Source: Oegoconia quadripuncta (lineage: Eukaryota; Arthropoda; Insecta; Lepidoptera; Autostichidae). From it: a stretch of 64,000 nucleotides of DNA. Both the position numbers and the translations under genes were made by a program. The notes under the pieces are model-generated. The model saw only the letters and a list, made by a program, of their open reading frames with translations, did no database searches and was not told where the DNA came from. Positions 32,016 to 42,683 of this stretch are shown one piece after another. Every line of letters starts with the position of its first letter. Within the stretch, counting starts at the first letter, position 1. Location of the stretch: NCBI GenBank assembly GCA_949316235.1, contig OX438744.1:32360778-32424777 (forward strand), read 5' to 3'.

Positions 32016-32307
32016 TGACATCGAAATACAAACGTCCGAAGAACTGTGACTCGAAAGATCGTAGTTCCAATACTCTGTTGGTCGACACATTGTGCGATAA
32101 ACCATAGACAACGACAGAATACTTATGTGCGAAGAACTCCCCGGTATGTTCAACATGTTCAACATAACCAGTGTCGGGGAGCTTCGACCCATCTTGCTCG
32201 CTCGCTATAGAAGTATCTTTCGCAGTAGCGTTCGTCGAAGAAGTATTCTATCGCTGTATGGTTTATCGTAATACCTTAGTCTTCGCACGTTTGTATTTCG
32301 ATGTTCA
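32016..32307. repeat. Imperfect 290-bp inverted repeat
   Basis: The ends TGACATCGAAATACAAACGT and TGAACATCGAAATACAAACG (reversed right end) match over about 26 bases. Further in, GCGATAAACCATA and AGAATACTT blocks match again with gaps. It could be an old foldback element. A frame on the minus strand across it is not protein-like. Confidence 0.5.
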
Positions 32308-32404
32308 GTGATGCTGCAGTTTAAGCGCTTCGGAAGAAGGATAAAAATGGCGGCGAAGCTTTATCTTATTTATTTCAACTATAGGTCCATTGAACATATT
32401 AGGA

Positions 32405-32526
32405 CAGCACTTATAATACGTAAAAGGCGAGCTTATCTCTGTAAAAGATACTGTCGAGCAAAAAATCCTCGGAAGGAAAAACAATTGAAATTTTATTGTA
32501 GATCAAAAGTGTACTTACAATTAAAA
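32405..32526 (-). repeat. LINE-F tail fragment
   Basis: AAAAGGCGAGCTTATCTCTG and AAAATCCTCGGAAGG match other LINE-F ends on the minus strand. Confidence 0.5.
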
Positions 32527-32806
32527 AATAATAAATAAATAATAATAAATAAATATCTTTGCACATACACACAGCGCCATCTAGTTCCACACTAAGCAAC
32601 TAGGCTTTAATTATGGATACCCGATGACTGATAAACTACCCAAATACATTTTTTTTTGTAAATAAATACATATAGAAATGAAAAACATCCATACTCGGAA
32701 ACACATGCCTGTGTTCATCATACAAACATATGTCCCCAGCAGGTTCGAAACCGCGACCTTTTGGTATAGCAGCAGAGTTTATAACCGCTACACCAAACAG
32801 ATCGTC
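32527..32806 (-). repeat. SINE-A, full length
   Basis: Minus-strand copy: AATAAATAAATATCTTTGCA, CACAGCGCCATCTAGTTCCA, a decayed B box (GGTTCGAAACCGCGACC) and head CGCTACACCAAACAGATCG. It is inserted at the tail of a LINE-F piece. Confidence 0.88.
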
Positions 32807-34603
32807 TACATACACATTAATATATTAATGAAACATCACTATTATAAGAAAGGAACCCAATTGACCAAATATTAAGATATAAAGCAATAATTTGATTACT
32901 TGATGAGCTTAATAAATATCAAAATAATTTTGTAACAGCAAAAAATAGATATTAGGTACACAGTTGTCCACATACACCGTGGAGGCTCCACTAAAAACTT
33001 ATCTGATTACTAATATGATAGCGTTTGTCATGAGATTGCTTAAATAAATTTTCTTTCTTACAATGGTTAATTATGACAAAATGTCATGGCTTTTGTCCGA
33101 AAAAATATACAATTCGCAGACACTTTTAATGTTGTCTTTTTGTACTACATAATTACAGGTCTCTTTATTATCTTCATCAACACCTTTGTCAAGCCATGTA
33201 TGGTGTTTTTTAATAATTATCAAGCCTTTTCGGTTTGCATAGTTATTTTTCATTTTTAACTGTAATTATTTGTTTATATTAAATTCGAAAGCTTTATACC
33301 ACATCTTTTCTTTTGCGTTATTATAAATATAGTATAGTTATTTTGCATAGTGAATTACATGAAAATAATTTCTCATGAAGTGTATAAAAACATTCAGCAA
33401 GAGCACGAAAAACAAACACACTTTAGTACAAGACAAGAAACACAAATGAGGCACACATTCAAGAAGAACGAAGGATCACATAAACACAACACACATGAAA
33501 CAAAATCAGACATGCTCTTAGTACATAATCTGCACTTGCACCCTCTGGATGATTTACTCACTTCGCGGGCCCAAGTGTGGGTTGTCGGACCATAAGATGC
33601 CTTAGAATTTCTCCAACTATTTTTGATATAATAATTTAACTGCTGAAAGAAAATGTTCAAATCGTACTCTGTAATTACAGCAAGGCAGCTGGCACGACAA
33701 ATAAATGGTTAATCACAACCAACATTTTTTTGCTTCACCAAACTACCTTCGAGTATGTAGGAGTGTTTACCCTTTACCGAGACCAAAACGATATCGCGTT
33801 TTAAAATGATACACCGCCATCTAGCAACGAAAGTTGAAATGATATTTGAACGTATATTCTTGAACAGTCTCTCGACCGGCTTATCACTTGTCTTTTATTT
33901 AGAGCAGGATAATTTGATAACTATAAAACGGCCAGAGGTTCTTTGTAGTCACCCTTTATTCCAATTCAGTTTTATGAAAGGCTCTTCGCCGTTTATGGCC
34001 CTCTTCCACCTCCGACCGCGGCTCTAAAGTAGTTGATGTTAACATCAGACTTGATTGGGGTCACACGCTCACCTCTTGCAAATAAAGACTTGTCTTTTTA
34101 TTACCAGAAGTTAGATGCCATCATGACTCTGCAGTTTCCTATTTTGGCCTGTTCGGCCGTCGAACCTCGGTCAACCTTGACTACCAGTCAGTCACAGCGT
34201 CACTGAATAATTAAAAATAAATACCACATTTTCCCTGGGGTAGCAATAAATTCTGAAAAACAGGTATTTAAGGTCAATCGTAATACTCATAAAACAAATC
34301 CAGAATGTCAAAGAAGGGAAATTAGAAGTTAGTGAAATCCGACGTGGCATGTGAACTTTAAGGATTTGCATTGCATACTTTTAGATTAGATATAAATTAA
34401 TTAGAGTAAGTAATAAAGATCTGTTCTAAAATTATTTTTCCTTTGATTAAATCGACCGGCTACATATCCAAGAGGAAGCGGATAAACGCAGAGTGATACA
34501 TGACTAATATTTTAATTACTGCAGTTCCACATGTAATTAATTGTAAAACACGTGACAATTTTTTCCACTCAATTATGGATTGTTTGTTTGTTCCTTTTTT
34601 TAG
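32807..34603. other. Mainly unique DNA; possible regulatory patch 33920-34200
   Basis: From 33920 to 34200 the sequence is less AT-rich and repeat-free (GCCGTTTATGGCCCTC, TTGCAAATAAAGACTTG, TTTTGGCCTGTTCGGCCGTC). That is compatible with a conserved non-coding element. Overlapping frames on both strands at 33350-33660 have no recognisable domain. Confidence 0.3.
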
Positions 34604-34785
34604 GCAGGCTCAGGGCCGATGGTCACGACAAAAAAGCTCTCACGCGGACTCATCAAGTCGGACCTTTCGATTATTCATGCGCCATAGTGCCACGCGGGAA
34701 AGGACATTTACGGAGCTGCAACATCAACAGCCTGACGTTCAGTGATGGAGCACTTGGAGGTAGTATGGGCCATAATGATGATTGA
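34604..34785 (+). CDS. Exon-like open stretch, unrecognised
   Basis: A T-rich tract ending TTTTTTTAG (to 34603) looks like a splice acceptor. After it a frame stays open to TGA at 34783-34785, reading GRLRADGHDKKALTRTHQVG, PFDYSCAIVPRGKGHL and ending GGSMGHNDD. A second frame is also open over much of it. Composition is more protein-like than the flanks, but I recognise no family. It could equally be unique non-coding DNA. No partner exon is visible. Confidence 0.22.
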
Positions 34786-35035
34786 TTTGTGTCAGACTAG
34801 TGAACACTTGACATGGTTGACATTTCCAGCGGTCCTATATACCGACTCTTCCATTAAATACTATTACCGACTTTTTAACATTATTCCTTCCAAGCTAGGA
34901 AAAGACTGACCGAGTCCGACGTAGCTTAACTTTATTAATCAAAAATGAATAGCGAATGCTCCACGGATGCTTTAATATTGCAGCTGGAACTGTTGTACTA
35001 CGTATAAACGTCTTTCCTGTATGTATCGCTAAAAC

Positions 35036-35600
35036 TGAGAAATGGACGTAATACTTCAATGGCAGCGTACATTCAGCTGCATGTTTGAACGATGTTAATG
35101 TCTCAAATGGTATACCATTTGCGACATACCAGACGTCGCTACGTGAAGGTCTATAAAGCGGCAATCCCTTAAAATGTAGTGTATGAGAAATGGACGTGAT
35201 ACTTCAATGGCAGCGTACATTCAGCTGCATGTTTGAACGATGTTAATGTCTCAAATGGTATACCATTTGCGACATACCAGACGTCGCTACGTGAAGGTCT
35301 ATAAAGCGGCAATCCCTTAAAATGTAGTGTATGAGAAATGGACGTGATACTTCAATGGCAGCGTACATTCAGCTGCATGTTTGAACGATGTTAATGTCTC
35401 AAATTATACCATTTGAGATATATCAGTCATCGCTACGTGAAGGTCTATAAAGCGGCAATCCCTTAAAATGTACGTGATACTTCAATGGCAGCGTACATTC
35501 AGCTGCATGTTTGAACGATGTTAATGTCTCAAATTATACCATTTGAGATATACCAGTCATCGCTACGTGAAGGTCTAAGCGGCAATCCCTTAAAGTGTAG
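35036..35600. repeat. Four tandem repeats of about 148 bp
   Basis: Units start near 35036, 35184, 35332 and 35470. The first two are almost identical. Units 3 and 4 share private changes (AAATTATACCATTTGAGATA) and unit 4 begins after an 18-base loss. Units 1 and 2 contain the perfect palindrome CAAATGGTATACCATTTG. The minus strand of unit 1 is open (LPLYRPSRSDVWYVANGIPF...) for about 90 codons together with its flank, but 148 is not a multiple of three and the frame breaks in the next units. Confidence 0.88.
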
Positions 35601-35859
35601 TCCATGGATTTATTCTACTTATGCTTCTTTTGTATTATTGGTATATTTTATTAATTATTAGTCTGGGTATGGATTCTAAGTGCTTCTTTTTTATATTTTT
35701 TCTGCAAAAGTAACTAGGATATTAATTAAAATTTCCCATCCAACCAAATCGCTACATTTATCTGCTGGATGCTGAGATCACTGTGCACTTAATACTCTTT
35801 AATATACTACATATTTGTATGCATTATTTAACTATTATTACAAATTTTCATGTATTCCA

Positions 35860-35995
35860 GTTTTTTTTTATGACTACCACAATGACCACCTGATTGAAAG
35901 TGACAATGTGGCCGAAGGCCTATTCACCCTGCTCTGGCTCTGCTTGGCTGTTCGCATTATGAATGAAGAGTCGAAACCGCTCAGTTAGTCAAGTA
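35860..35995. repeat. Interspersed repeat fragment
   Basis: TTTTTTTTATGACTACCACAATGACCACC, GAAAGTGACAATGTGGCCGA. Related words occur at 28721, 47205 and 57427. The class is unknown. Confidence 0.35.
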
Positions 35996-36117
35996 ATATG
36001 TCTTTAGAAGCATTTTATGGTTTAACACAATCTTTATACTCTCTTAGTTTTCATATAAAATGTTTTGCAACAAATATTTCCATGTACCCATTCCGTATAC
36101 ATTATTGTGTGGGTAAA

Positions 36118-36290
36118 TTACAATACAATACAATACAAATACACTTTATTGCACAACAACAAAGAAAATACAGTTTCAGAAAAGTGGCAAGAATAGAATG
36201 TACAATTTGGCGACCTTATCACTAAAAGCGATCTCTTTCAGGCAACCTTTGGGTATAAGGACATTACATTTGAAATTATATGCAGGCAAA
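36118..36290 (-). repeat. LINE-F 3' end
   Basis: (ATACA)n then AAATACACTTTATTGCACAA at the left, TGGCGACCTTATCACTAAAA and GCGATCTCTTTCAGGCAACC at the right: the minus-strand 3' end of a non-LTR element. Confidence 0.65.
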
Positions 36291-36429
36291 TACGACAAAT
36301 CTCGTTAGTTTCCCGATTTTGTCATTTCAACTAGGGATCGAATGTTACAATGTTCTTTACATACCACGGCTATTGGTTCTTATATATATCATTTTGCTCC
36401 TGGCTTTAAAGGGAGGAGGGGATTTGTAT

Positions 36430-36537
36430 TACCTAACAAAAAAAAAAGTATTTATGTAGTATATCAACCATCTGGTATTCACAACACAAGGCTATACTTA
36501 CTTACTGTGGAACTAGATGACGCTGTGTGTATGTTCT
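36430..36537 (+). repeat. SINE-A 3' part
   Basis: Begins AACAAAAAAAAAAGTATTTA, then TATCAACCATCTGGTATTC and GGAACTAGATGACGCTGTG. The head is missing, and a SINE-C joins its end. Confidence 0.8.
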
Positions 36538-36775
36538 TTTTTTATGCACTACGGGTTGGTACTTGACCTCAATCACACCTGATCTTAAGTGAAGATAAGG
36601 TCGAAGGTGGAAGCGTACTGGCCCGGAAACCCCAACACATTTGGGGGGCTGGCTATCTTATCTCTGACAACCGGAACACAACAATGCTATTAATATTGTT
36701 GCTTGGCGGCAGATTTAGATAAGATGGTGGTAGCTAGCCAGGCGGACATTTAAAATGCCCTACCATCAACCAAAG
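36537..36775 (-). repeat. SINE-C, head missing
   Basis: From TTTTTTTATGCACTACGGGT to GCCCTACCATCAACCAAAG. It is inserted exactly in the tail of the SINE-A; the SINE-A-type tail GATATTTATTTATTT resumes after it (36775-36790). Confidence 0.85.
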
Positions 36776-36792
36776 GATATTTATTTATTTAT

Positions 36793-36945
36793 CAATCAAT
36801 CAATCAAATACTCTTTATTGCACAATTAACAAAAGATACATGAAGAATACAGCGTACATCATTAATCGCACAAAAAGGCGGCCTTATCGCTAACAGCGAT
36901 CTCTTCCACGCAAACCTTAGGGTAAAGATACAAGTTACCAGTAAG
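36793..36945 (-). repeat. LINE-F 3' end with (ATCA)n
   Basis: (ATCA)n, ACTCTTTATTGCACAATTAA, GGCGGCCTTATCGCTAACAG and GCGATCTCTTCCACGCAAAC. The clearest LINE-F tail in the window. Confidence 0.7.
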
Positions 36946-37049
36946 TGAGGTTTGCACTAATAGTAGCAATACGGGTGTATTTTATAGTTGGTAAAAAATA
37001 TAAAGTAAAGATAAAAATACATAAACTAAGCCTACAAACTATAACTAGA

Positions 37050-37165
37050 TAATTTAACTGCACTTAAACATATAATATATTATTGACTACATAACACACA
37101 CAAATTTATATATATACATATATATATATTAAATATATATTAAAAAAAAAAAAAAGTAAACAAAT
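37050..37165. repeat. AT-rich simple repeat
   Basis: (TA)n with ATATATATACATATATATAT-type interruptions, then an A run. Confidence 0.8.
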
Positions 37166-37449
37166 AAAAATACATGCCATTTGTTTGCTCATTTATTATA
37201 TATTTATTTACCATCATCAGTAATAAACCTTATTTATGTATTCTATCCACTGCTTTCATCTGTTGCATTATACTATCTACTATTTAGCATTCTATGGTTG
37301 CGTAGAGCTATACTAGAATAGATGTTATATCAGGTATCCTAATTCCAAATGTACTGTCTCACACAACTCCAATAAACGCATCATGTTACACATCACACGT
37401 CTAATGTCACATTTAGAAACAAAATGGTCCTTGTAACGACTTTCGCATA

Positions 37450-37735
37450 TCTATGTAATCTTATATCTTAATTTCATTCATCGATGGTTTTCCTGACAAA
37501 TAAAAATCACGATTTAATGAAGACGCGTTGGGGGCATTAACCGCTCTATACACATCCCGCCTACGTAATCGAGTGACGGCTGATAGAGTCGACCGAGATA
37601 ATGACATCTGTGGTAAAAACGCGGACAGTTCATTATTTATCATCCTTGCCTCTTTAATTATTGGACGGTGTGCACTCCGCCTTACCGCTCAGTGCAGTCG
37701 GCCGGCTTTACGCAGGGCTGACAAAAGATACTTGT
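37450..37735. other. Unique, higher-complexity DNA; no firm gene
   Basis: Balanced composition, free of repeats (GCGTTGGGGGCATTAACCGC, CGGCCGGCTTTACGCAGGGC). Open frames overlap on both strands but neither has a recognisable domain. It could be a conserved non-coding element. Confidence 0.3.
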
Positions 37736-37903
37736 TGAATAGTCAATTATTTTCTATATTTTTATTAATGCTCTATGGCTATCAGACAGATGAGATTTGT
37801 AATGATTTCTTTGTATCTGGGATTCACAAATTTAGTTGAGACTTTGATGTATTATTACCGAAAAAAATATAAAAATGTCAGTCAATAGGGTCTTGGTGTT
37901 AAA

Positions 37904-38126
37904 TCTAACTAATGTTATAAATGCGAAAGTTTGGATGTTTGTTTGTTTATTTATCACGGCGAAACGAATGGACGGATTTGGATGAAATTTGGTATTTAGG
38001 TAGAATATGCCCGGGATTGAGACATAGGATATTTTTTTCCCCGATATAGTGAGTAGTTCTTGCGGACTAAACAAATTTTCGCGATAAAGTTATTATACGC
38101 AGGCGAAGCCGCGGGCGGAAAGCTAG
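37904..38126 (+). mobile_element. Helitron-like element G
   Basis: A 223-bp unit. The 5' end is TCTAACTAATGTTATAAATG, with CACGGCGAAACGAATGGACG inside. The 3' end is CTAG at 38123-38126, preceded by the small hairpin CCGC-GG-GCGG at 38109-38118. The 5' TC, subterminal hairpin, CTAG and absence of inverted repeats are the Helitron pattern. No Rep/helicase sequence is present. Confidence 0.55.
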
Positions 38127-38454
38127 TTTTTAATGTATTAGCAATATCCATCGACTTATAAGATTGTAAAGTAGGACGGTTTGATGAACAAAAAGGCACA
38201 TAAACTAGGAATTTCACAACTTCTAGTTAAAGTCTTTTTCAATAATTTATATTCATTTAATTTAACTATATTGTTTCTTTTTTGGTTCACAATTCATTGG
38301 ATTTTATGGAAAACGAGAGAGAGAATCAATTTTTTTTTTTAAATTACGTATTTTTACTAATCTATGTCTATTAATTTGGAGAAGATCTGATGATCCACTT
38401 CAAATTAAGAACGGTATCTCACTGAAATCGGTTTGCCAATTTTTAGTGGTATAA

Positions 38455-38698
38455 CGATAATAATAATAATAAATAAATATTTCGGACACTTACACCAATC
38501 ATCTAGTCCCAAACTAAGCAAAGCTTGTGCTATGGACACTAGATAATGGGTAAACATACATAAATATTTATATAAACATCCAAGACTCGGGAATAAATGT
38601 TCGTATTCATCACACAAACATTTACCCCTCGCGGGATTCGAACCAGCAACCGTTGGTTTCGCTGATAGGGTCACTATCCACTACACCAATCGATCGTC
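38455..38698 (-). repeat. SINE-B, full length
   Basis: Minus-strand copy: (AAT)n tail, CACCAATCATCTAGTCCCAA, ATAAACATCCAAGACTCGGG, B box GGGATTCGAACCAGCAACC and head ACTACACCAATCGATCGTC. The best SINE-B copy in the window. Confidence 0.88.
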
Positions 38699-39215
38699 AA
38701 TTACTTCTACATAACAAATTATACGACCAATTTCAAAAGTAGGCTCTCACGGTTATCTCTCTATCTTAGTCTATCTCAACATTACTTTGTACAATCATAT
38801 TTAAACACAAATTCACGTTAGACCTATTTGAAACTGGGTTCTGTATCCTTCCAGTGAGTAAATTCCGCGTTGGCAACCCTACCTTTATAAAGTCTTTCGA
38901 TTTCGCTTAATGAGGGGGTGACTTTTGACAGATCCGGTTTTGGTGAGCACATCATTCTTATAATATAGGTTTCTCTGTCCCCAATCAACAAATTACTAAT
39001 AATATTTGTTTTAATACAGCACAATGGTACTTTATAAGAATTATAATCTAGCCTATTAGAGTAATTTTATGTGTAACCAACATTCCAAAATTAAAATTTT
39101 CTTTATTTCAATAGGTAAAATTTACACTTGAAAAAATCAGTTTTTGGAAGTTACTGCAGAATAAGTGTTCCTTTGAGAAAAGGCCCAAGAAAGGTTGCTC
39201 TTCTGCATATCTTTT
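38699..39215. other. Unique DNA, no gene seen
   Basis: A minus frame at 38824-39024 is open but has no recognisable motif. Confidence 0.35.
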
Positions 39216-39534
39216 AACCGCCTCTGTGGCTCAATGTAAACATCATTGGGTTTACGATTCGGAGGTCGCGGGTTCGATCCGCAGCGGGGTATATGTTTTA
39301 AGTTCTCGGTTTGGTTGGTGTTAGGGCATGTCAGCCTGGCTAGCTACCACCATCTTATCTAAATCTGCCGCCAAGCAGCAATGTTGTAGCATTGTTGTGT
39401 TCCGGTTTTCAGGGATAAGATAGCCAGTCCCCTTGGTGGGGTTTCCGGGTTAGTACGCTTCCACCTGCGACCTCATCTTCAGTTAACATCAGGTGTGATT
39501 GAGGTCAAGTACCAACCCGTTGTGAATAAAAAAA
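39216..39534 (+). repeat. SINE-C, full length
   Basis: Head AACCGCCTCTGTGGCTCAAT, B box GGTTCGATCC, TAAATCTGCCGCCAAGCAGC and the tail TTGTGAATAAAAAAAG. A few bases are lost in the middle (CAGTCCCCTTGGTGGGGTTT). Confidence 0.9.
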
Positions 39535-39642
39535 GTCTATATTTTAAGTAGGTTTTTATCGCGCAAGTATGTAATCGAATATTTTATCATGTACGTTTAA
39601 TAATAGAGTTATTTCAATTAAATACCAAGTTTGCGGTTTTTT

Positions 39643-39852
39643 TTTATTTAGCGGGCCCCATGTTGGATTTTTTTTAGAATAAAATATATATCCTATGACA
39701 CTCTAGGGAACAAGACGAATCGAACGACACCTTGCTCTTCAAAATCGGTCAAGCCGTTTAGGCTACAGGAGTTAACATAGAAATCTACATACATGCACTC
39801 GAAAAACATAGCCTCCATTTTGTGCTGTCGGGTATAAAGTCGGGTAATATTT
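39643..39852. repeat. Interspersed repeat P, copy 2 (inverted)
   Basis: GGGCCCCATGTTGGATTTTT, AAAATCGGTCAAGCCGTTTA and the end TGTGCTGTCGGGTATAAAGTC, the reverse of 20052-20275. Confidence 0.5.
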
Positions 39853-39949
39853 TTACAAGCTTTTGTACTTGCTTTTTATGTATGTAACTTTGCCGTTCAA
39901 AATTTGCAAGTCAAATTAGGACCATTTCCTGATTACCTTTTCTTCTTCA

Positions 39950-40170
39950 ATTTAAGAGCTATGCTCTTGTCGGTGGAGTAATAACCACGTCTCTCTACTT
40001 TCCGCCCTCGTTTTCACCTCTTGGTACGACACGATATTCACCTTTTCTTTCACTTGGTCAAAGTAATTACGCCTAGGTCCTTCCCTTCCTCTCTTTCCTT
40101 CAATCTTTCCCTCAATTATGTTCTTTAAAAAATATCGTGTCGTATCAAGTGACCTATGACCTGTTTACCT
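39950..40170 (-). pseudogene. Non-LTR reverse transcriptase C-terminal relic
   Basis: On the minus strand it gives GHLIRHD-type sequence, then GKIEGKRGREGPRRNYFDQV, KEKVNIVSYQEVKTRAESR and the end LLHRQEHSS with stop. It is the same tail as 26508-26823 and here the last part is in one frame. The upstream block (ISWxxKRTNEEV) is missing, so it is a shorter 5' truncation. The two copies share long identical stretches. Confidence 0.65.
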
Positions 40171-40299
40171 AAGAAGCTGAACTACTCGTACAGTTCTGAT
40201 GACAATATGTTTATGTAATAGATCTGAACTGATGCTGCACGTCTCCTCACGAAGGGAACTCATTATTTTCCTATTATTTTTTTAGGTATTATTAACCAT

Positions 40300-40491
40300 A
40301 AGGCTGCACGCCCACGACCAACAATCGGTGACCGATTAGTTTGTAGGAGAAAAATGGAACGTACTGGTTGCAATATTTCAAGGCACACGTCCTACAAAAA
40401 ATCGGTCACAATATCGGTGATAAAAGTATTGACGAAAAAATCGGCCCGATTATCGGTCCTACAAAAAGTCTATCGTGGGCGGGCAGCCTTA
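40300..40491. mobile_element. 192-bp MITE-like element
   Basis: Inverted ends AAGGCTGCACGCCCACGACC and, reversed from the right, AAGGCTGCCCGCCCACGATA. Inside are several ATCGGTC words, a palindrome AATCGGTGACCGATT and (T)CCTACAAAAA blocks in both halves. No coding sequence; the target duplication is uncertain. Confidence 0.6.
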
Positions 40492-40939
40492 ATGTAATGA
40501 CGTATTCAACAAAATTCAAATTTCTCGTGTTACCTATATAAAATATTTGCGGAAAGTTTCGCTGTCTGTACTCAGCGAACCAATTCAAGTAATTTTTATG
40601 GCTTAACTCTCAACCATAGATAATTACTGGTTCACGTCAGCTACCAGTTAATTACAACTATTACACGTGTAATTCTGTTTTATTACAGCTTTAGTGAGCA
40701 ATAAACGGTAATTTCAACTAATACCATTAATAAATACGTTCAATTTAAACCGGCTACCAATTTTTTTGTTAATTATTGACAACTTATAGGTATGCTGTTT
40801 TATGGACCTATTATTTTGGAATCTCGTAATTGGGTCTGGCTCTCGTCGATTTCCAATTATGTGTTTCTAGTCGCGACTTCGTGTTCTCTTTACGACAATT
40901 GCTTTTTTAACCGAAAAGGAGGTATGCTCGTCTGTATGT

Positions 40940-41080
40940 ATTTATTATTATTATTAAATTCTTTATTGCATACAAAAATAAAATACATAGAACATTTAAC
41001 ATAGATGATGAAGTGTACAAAGGCGGTCTTATAGCTGATAGCGATTTCTTCCATACAACCTCAGTTAAAGAAGCTTTTTA
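40940..41080 (-). repeat. LINE-F 3' end
   Basis: (TTA)n, AAATTCTTTATTGCATACAA, AAAGGCGGTCTTATAGCTG and GCGATTTCTTCCATACAACC. Confidence 0.6.
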
Positions 41081-41214
41081 ATAAGTAGTTGGATAGTGCA
41101 AAGTAAAAGGTGAATAACTTTAAATATCAGTAGGTACATAGACGATACACAGAAAATACTAGGTATATTATTTTTTATGGATGTTCACGACAGACACATG
41201 GAGCTTTATTGTTT

Positions 41215-41335
41215 TTTCATAAATGCCCTACCATCTTGGTAGATGCACTAAATACTGCCCTGCTGGGAATCGAATCCGAGACCTCTACCTTGAAAATCTT
41301 GTGGTCTTTTCAATCAGCCACAGAGGCAGTAAAAA
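41215..41335 (-). repeat. tRNA-like SINE head fragment
   Basis: GCTGGGAATCGAATCCGAGACCTC holds a reversed B box, and AATCAGCCACAGAGGCAG resembles the SINE-C head start. The body does not match SINE-C closely, so it is a decayed or related family. Confidence 0.45.
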
Positions 41336-41606
41336 AGTACCAAAGTAATTACTTCTCGTATGATGGACACTGCACTCTCTGCCGCTGTGATCATAATTTC
41401 TCCCTTATTAATAGCATTGGCGTGTTCCATTAACTTTGAGATAAGATATCCAATGAACCCCTTTCTGGCTTTTCTAATCCTAAGTAATAGATTACCTTAT
41501 CGAGTTTTTGGACTTGGTTTTACTCGTATCTTAGATGTATACATCTATATATCTAATACTGAAGAGGGCGCAGACCCTACGCGATTACACGTATAAATTT
41601 CTGCCA

Positions 41607-41930
41607 TTTTTTTATGCACAACGGCTTAGCCCTTGACCTCATACACACCTGAAGTTAAGTGAAGATAAGACCCATGGTGGAACCGTACTGACCGGGAAAC
41701 CCCATCCTATTTGGGGGACTGGCTATCTTATCTCTGACAAGCGGAACACAACAATGCAGTTAGCATTGCTGTTTGGCGGCAAACTTAGATAGGATGGTGG
41801 TAGTTAGCCAGGCGGACATTTAATATGCCCTACCACCAACCAAACTGACTACTAAATATGTACCCCGCTAGCAATCCCTATTTGTAAACCCTATCAACTG
41901 CAATTCAAGCGAACCTCTGTGATCGCCTTT
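41607..41930 (-). repeat. SINE-C, nearly full length, head decayed
   Basis: TTTTTTTATGCACAACGGCT, CCTATTTGGGGGACTGGC, GGCGGCAAACTTAGATAGGA and CGCTAGCAATCCC. The tRNA-like head is reduced and its B box is lost. Confidence 0.8.
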
Positions 41931-41935
41931 ACTTT

Positions 41936-42683
41936 TACGATGTTTTGCTTATAAAAGCCTAAAGTTACTGTTGAGTCTGCCAATAACCGACCTGGCAGAA
42001 AGGAGGTCCACACACCCCGAGGCATTAAAGTAATAGACACATAACACAGACTCCTCAATCATCGCGCAATAAAAAACTTTTTAATCATAATATTTTTCAA
42101 TTAACCCCATTACTAAATCGATTTTGAGCGACCGTACGGGGCCAGTATATCAGCCGGTGACACACCGGGAGCTATATATCTTGTTCGGTTAATTAACTGC
42201 CAGCACAATGCTTTATAAGTGTTTAAAGCGAAAGGGTCGAGCGGAGGTGTGGGGTGCGAGTGGAAGAGTTCGAATTCGCGTGAAGCGATGTCACGTACAC
42301 GTATTTCTCGATATATAAATATCGAATACACGCGCACCGACACGGTTCTGTACATACTTAGGTAATTGTACAGATTCACGAAAACAATTAGGTATAATAC
42401 TGAAGTTCTTAAACTATGTACAAACGAAACATTGCTCTAACGAAAAGATATAACTGGATTGAGGGACAAACTTAACTTTGCTGTTGGAAAACTGGTGTCT
42501 GCATACATCACCGTAGGTCGCAGAAAAACCCTCCTAAATTTAATCTAATTAAAAAAACATAGGTCGCGGTCAGTTTACCAACCGCAAATAAGCACAAATA
42601 AGTTTATAATCGCAAAAAAAATTATTATTTGGTGTAACCCTTAATTTACGGTTTTCGGATTTGTCTCTTTACTTGTACTATTT
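41936..42683. promoter_or_regulatory. Unique DNA with a promoter-like patch
   Basis: From 42110 to 42350 the sequence is repeat-free and GC-richer (GACCGTACGGGGCCAG, CCGGTGACACACCGGGAGC with an inverted ACCGG/CCGGT). A TATATAAATA box lies at about 42312-42321. Direction and start site cannot be fixed, and no exon is visible on either side. Confidence 0.25.

Noticed and set aside
35036..35600. CRISPR array
   Set aside because: The repeats are 148 bp, head-to-tail without spacers, in eukaryotic DNA.
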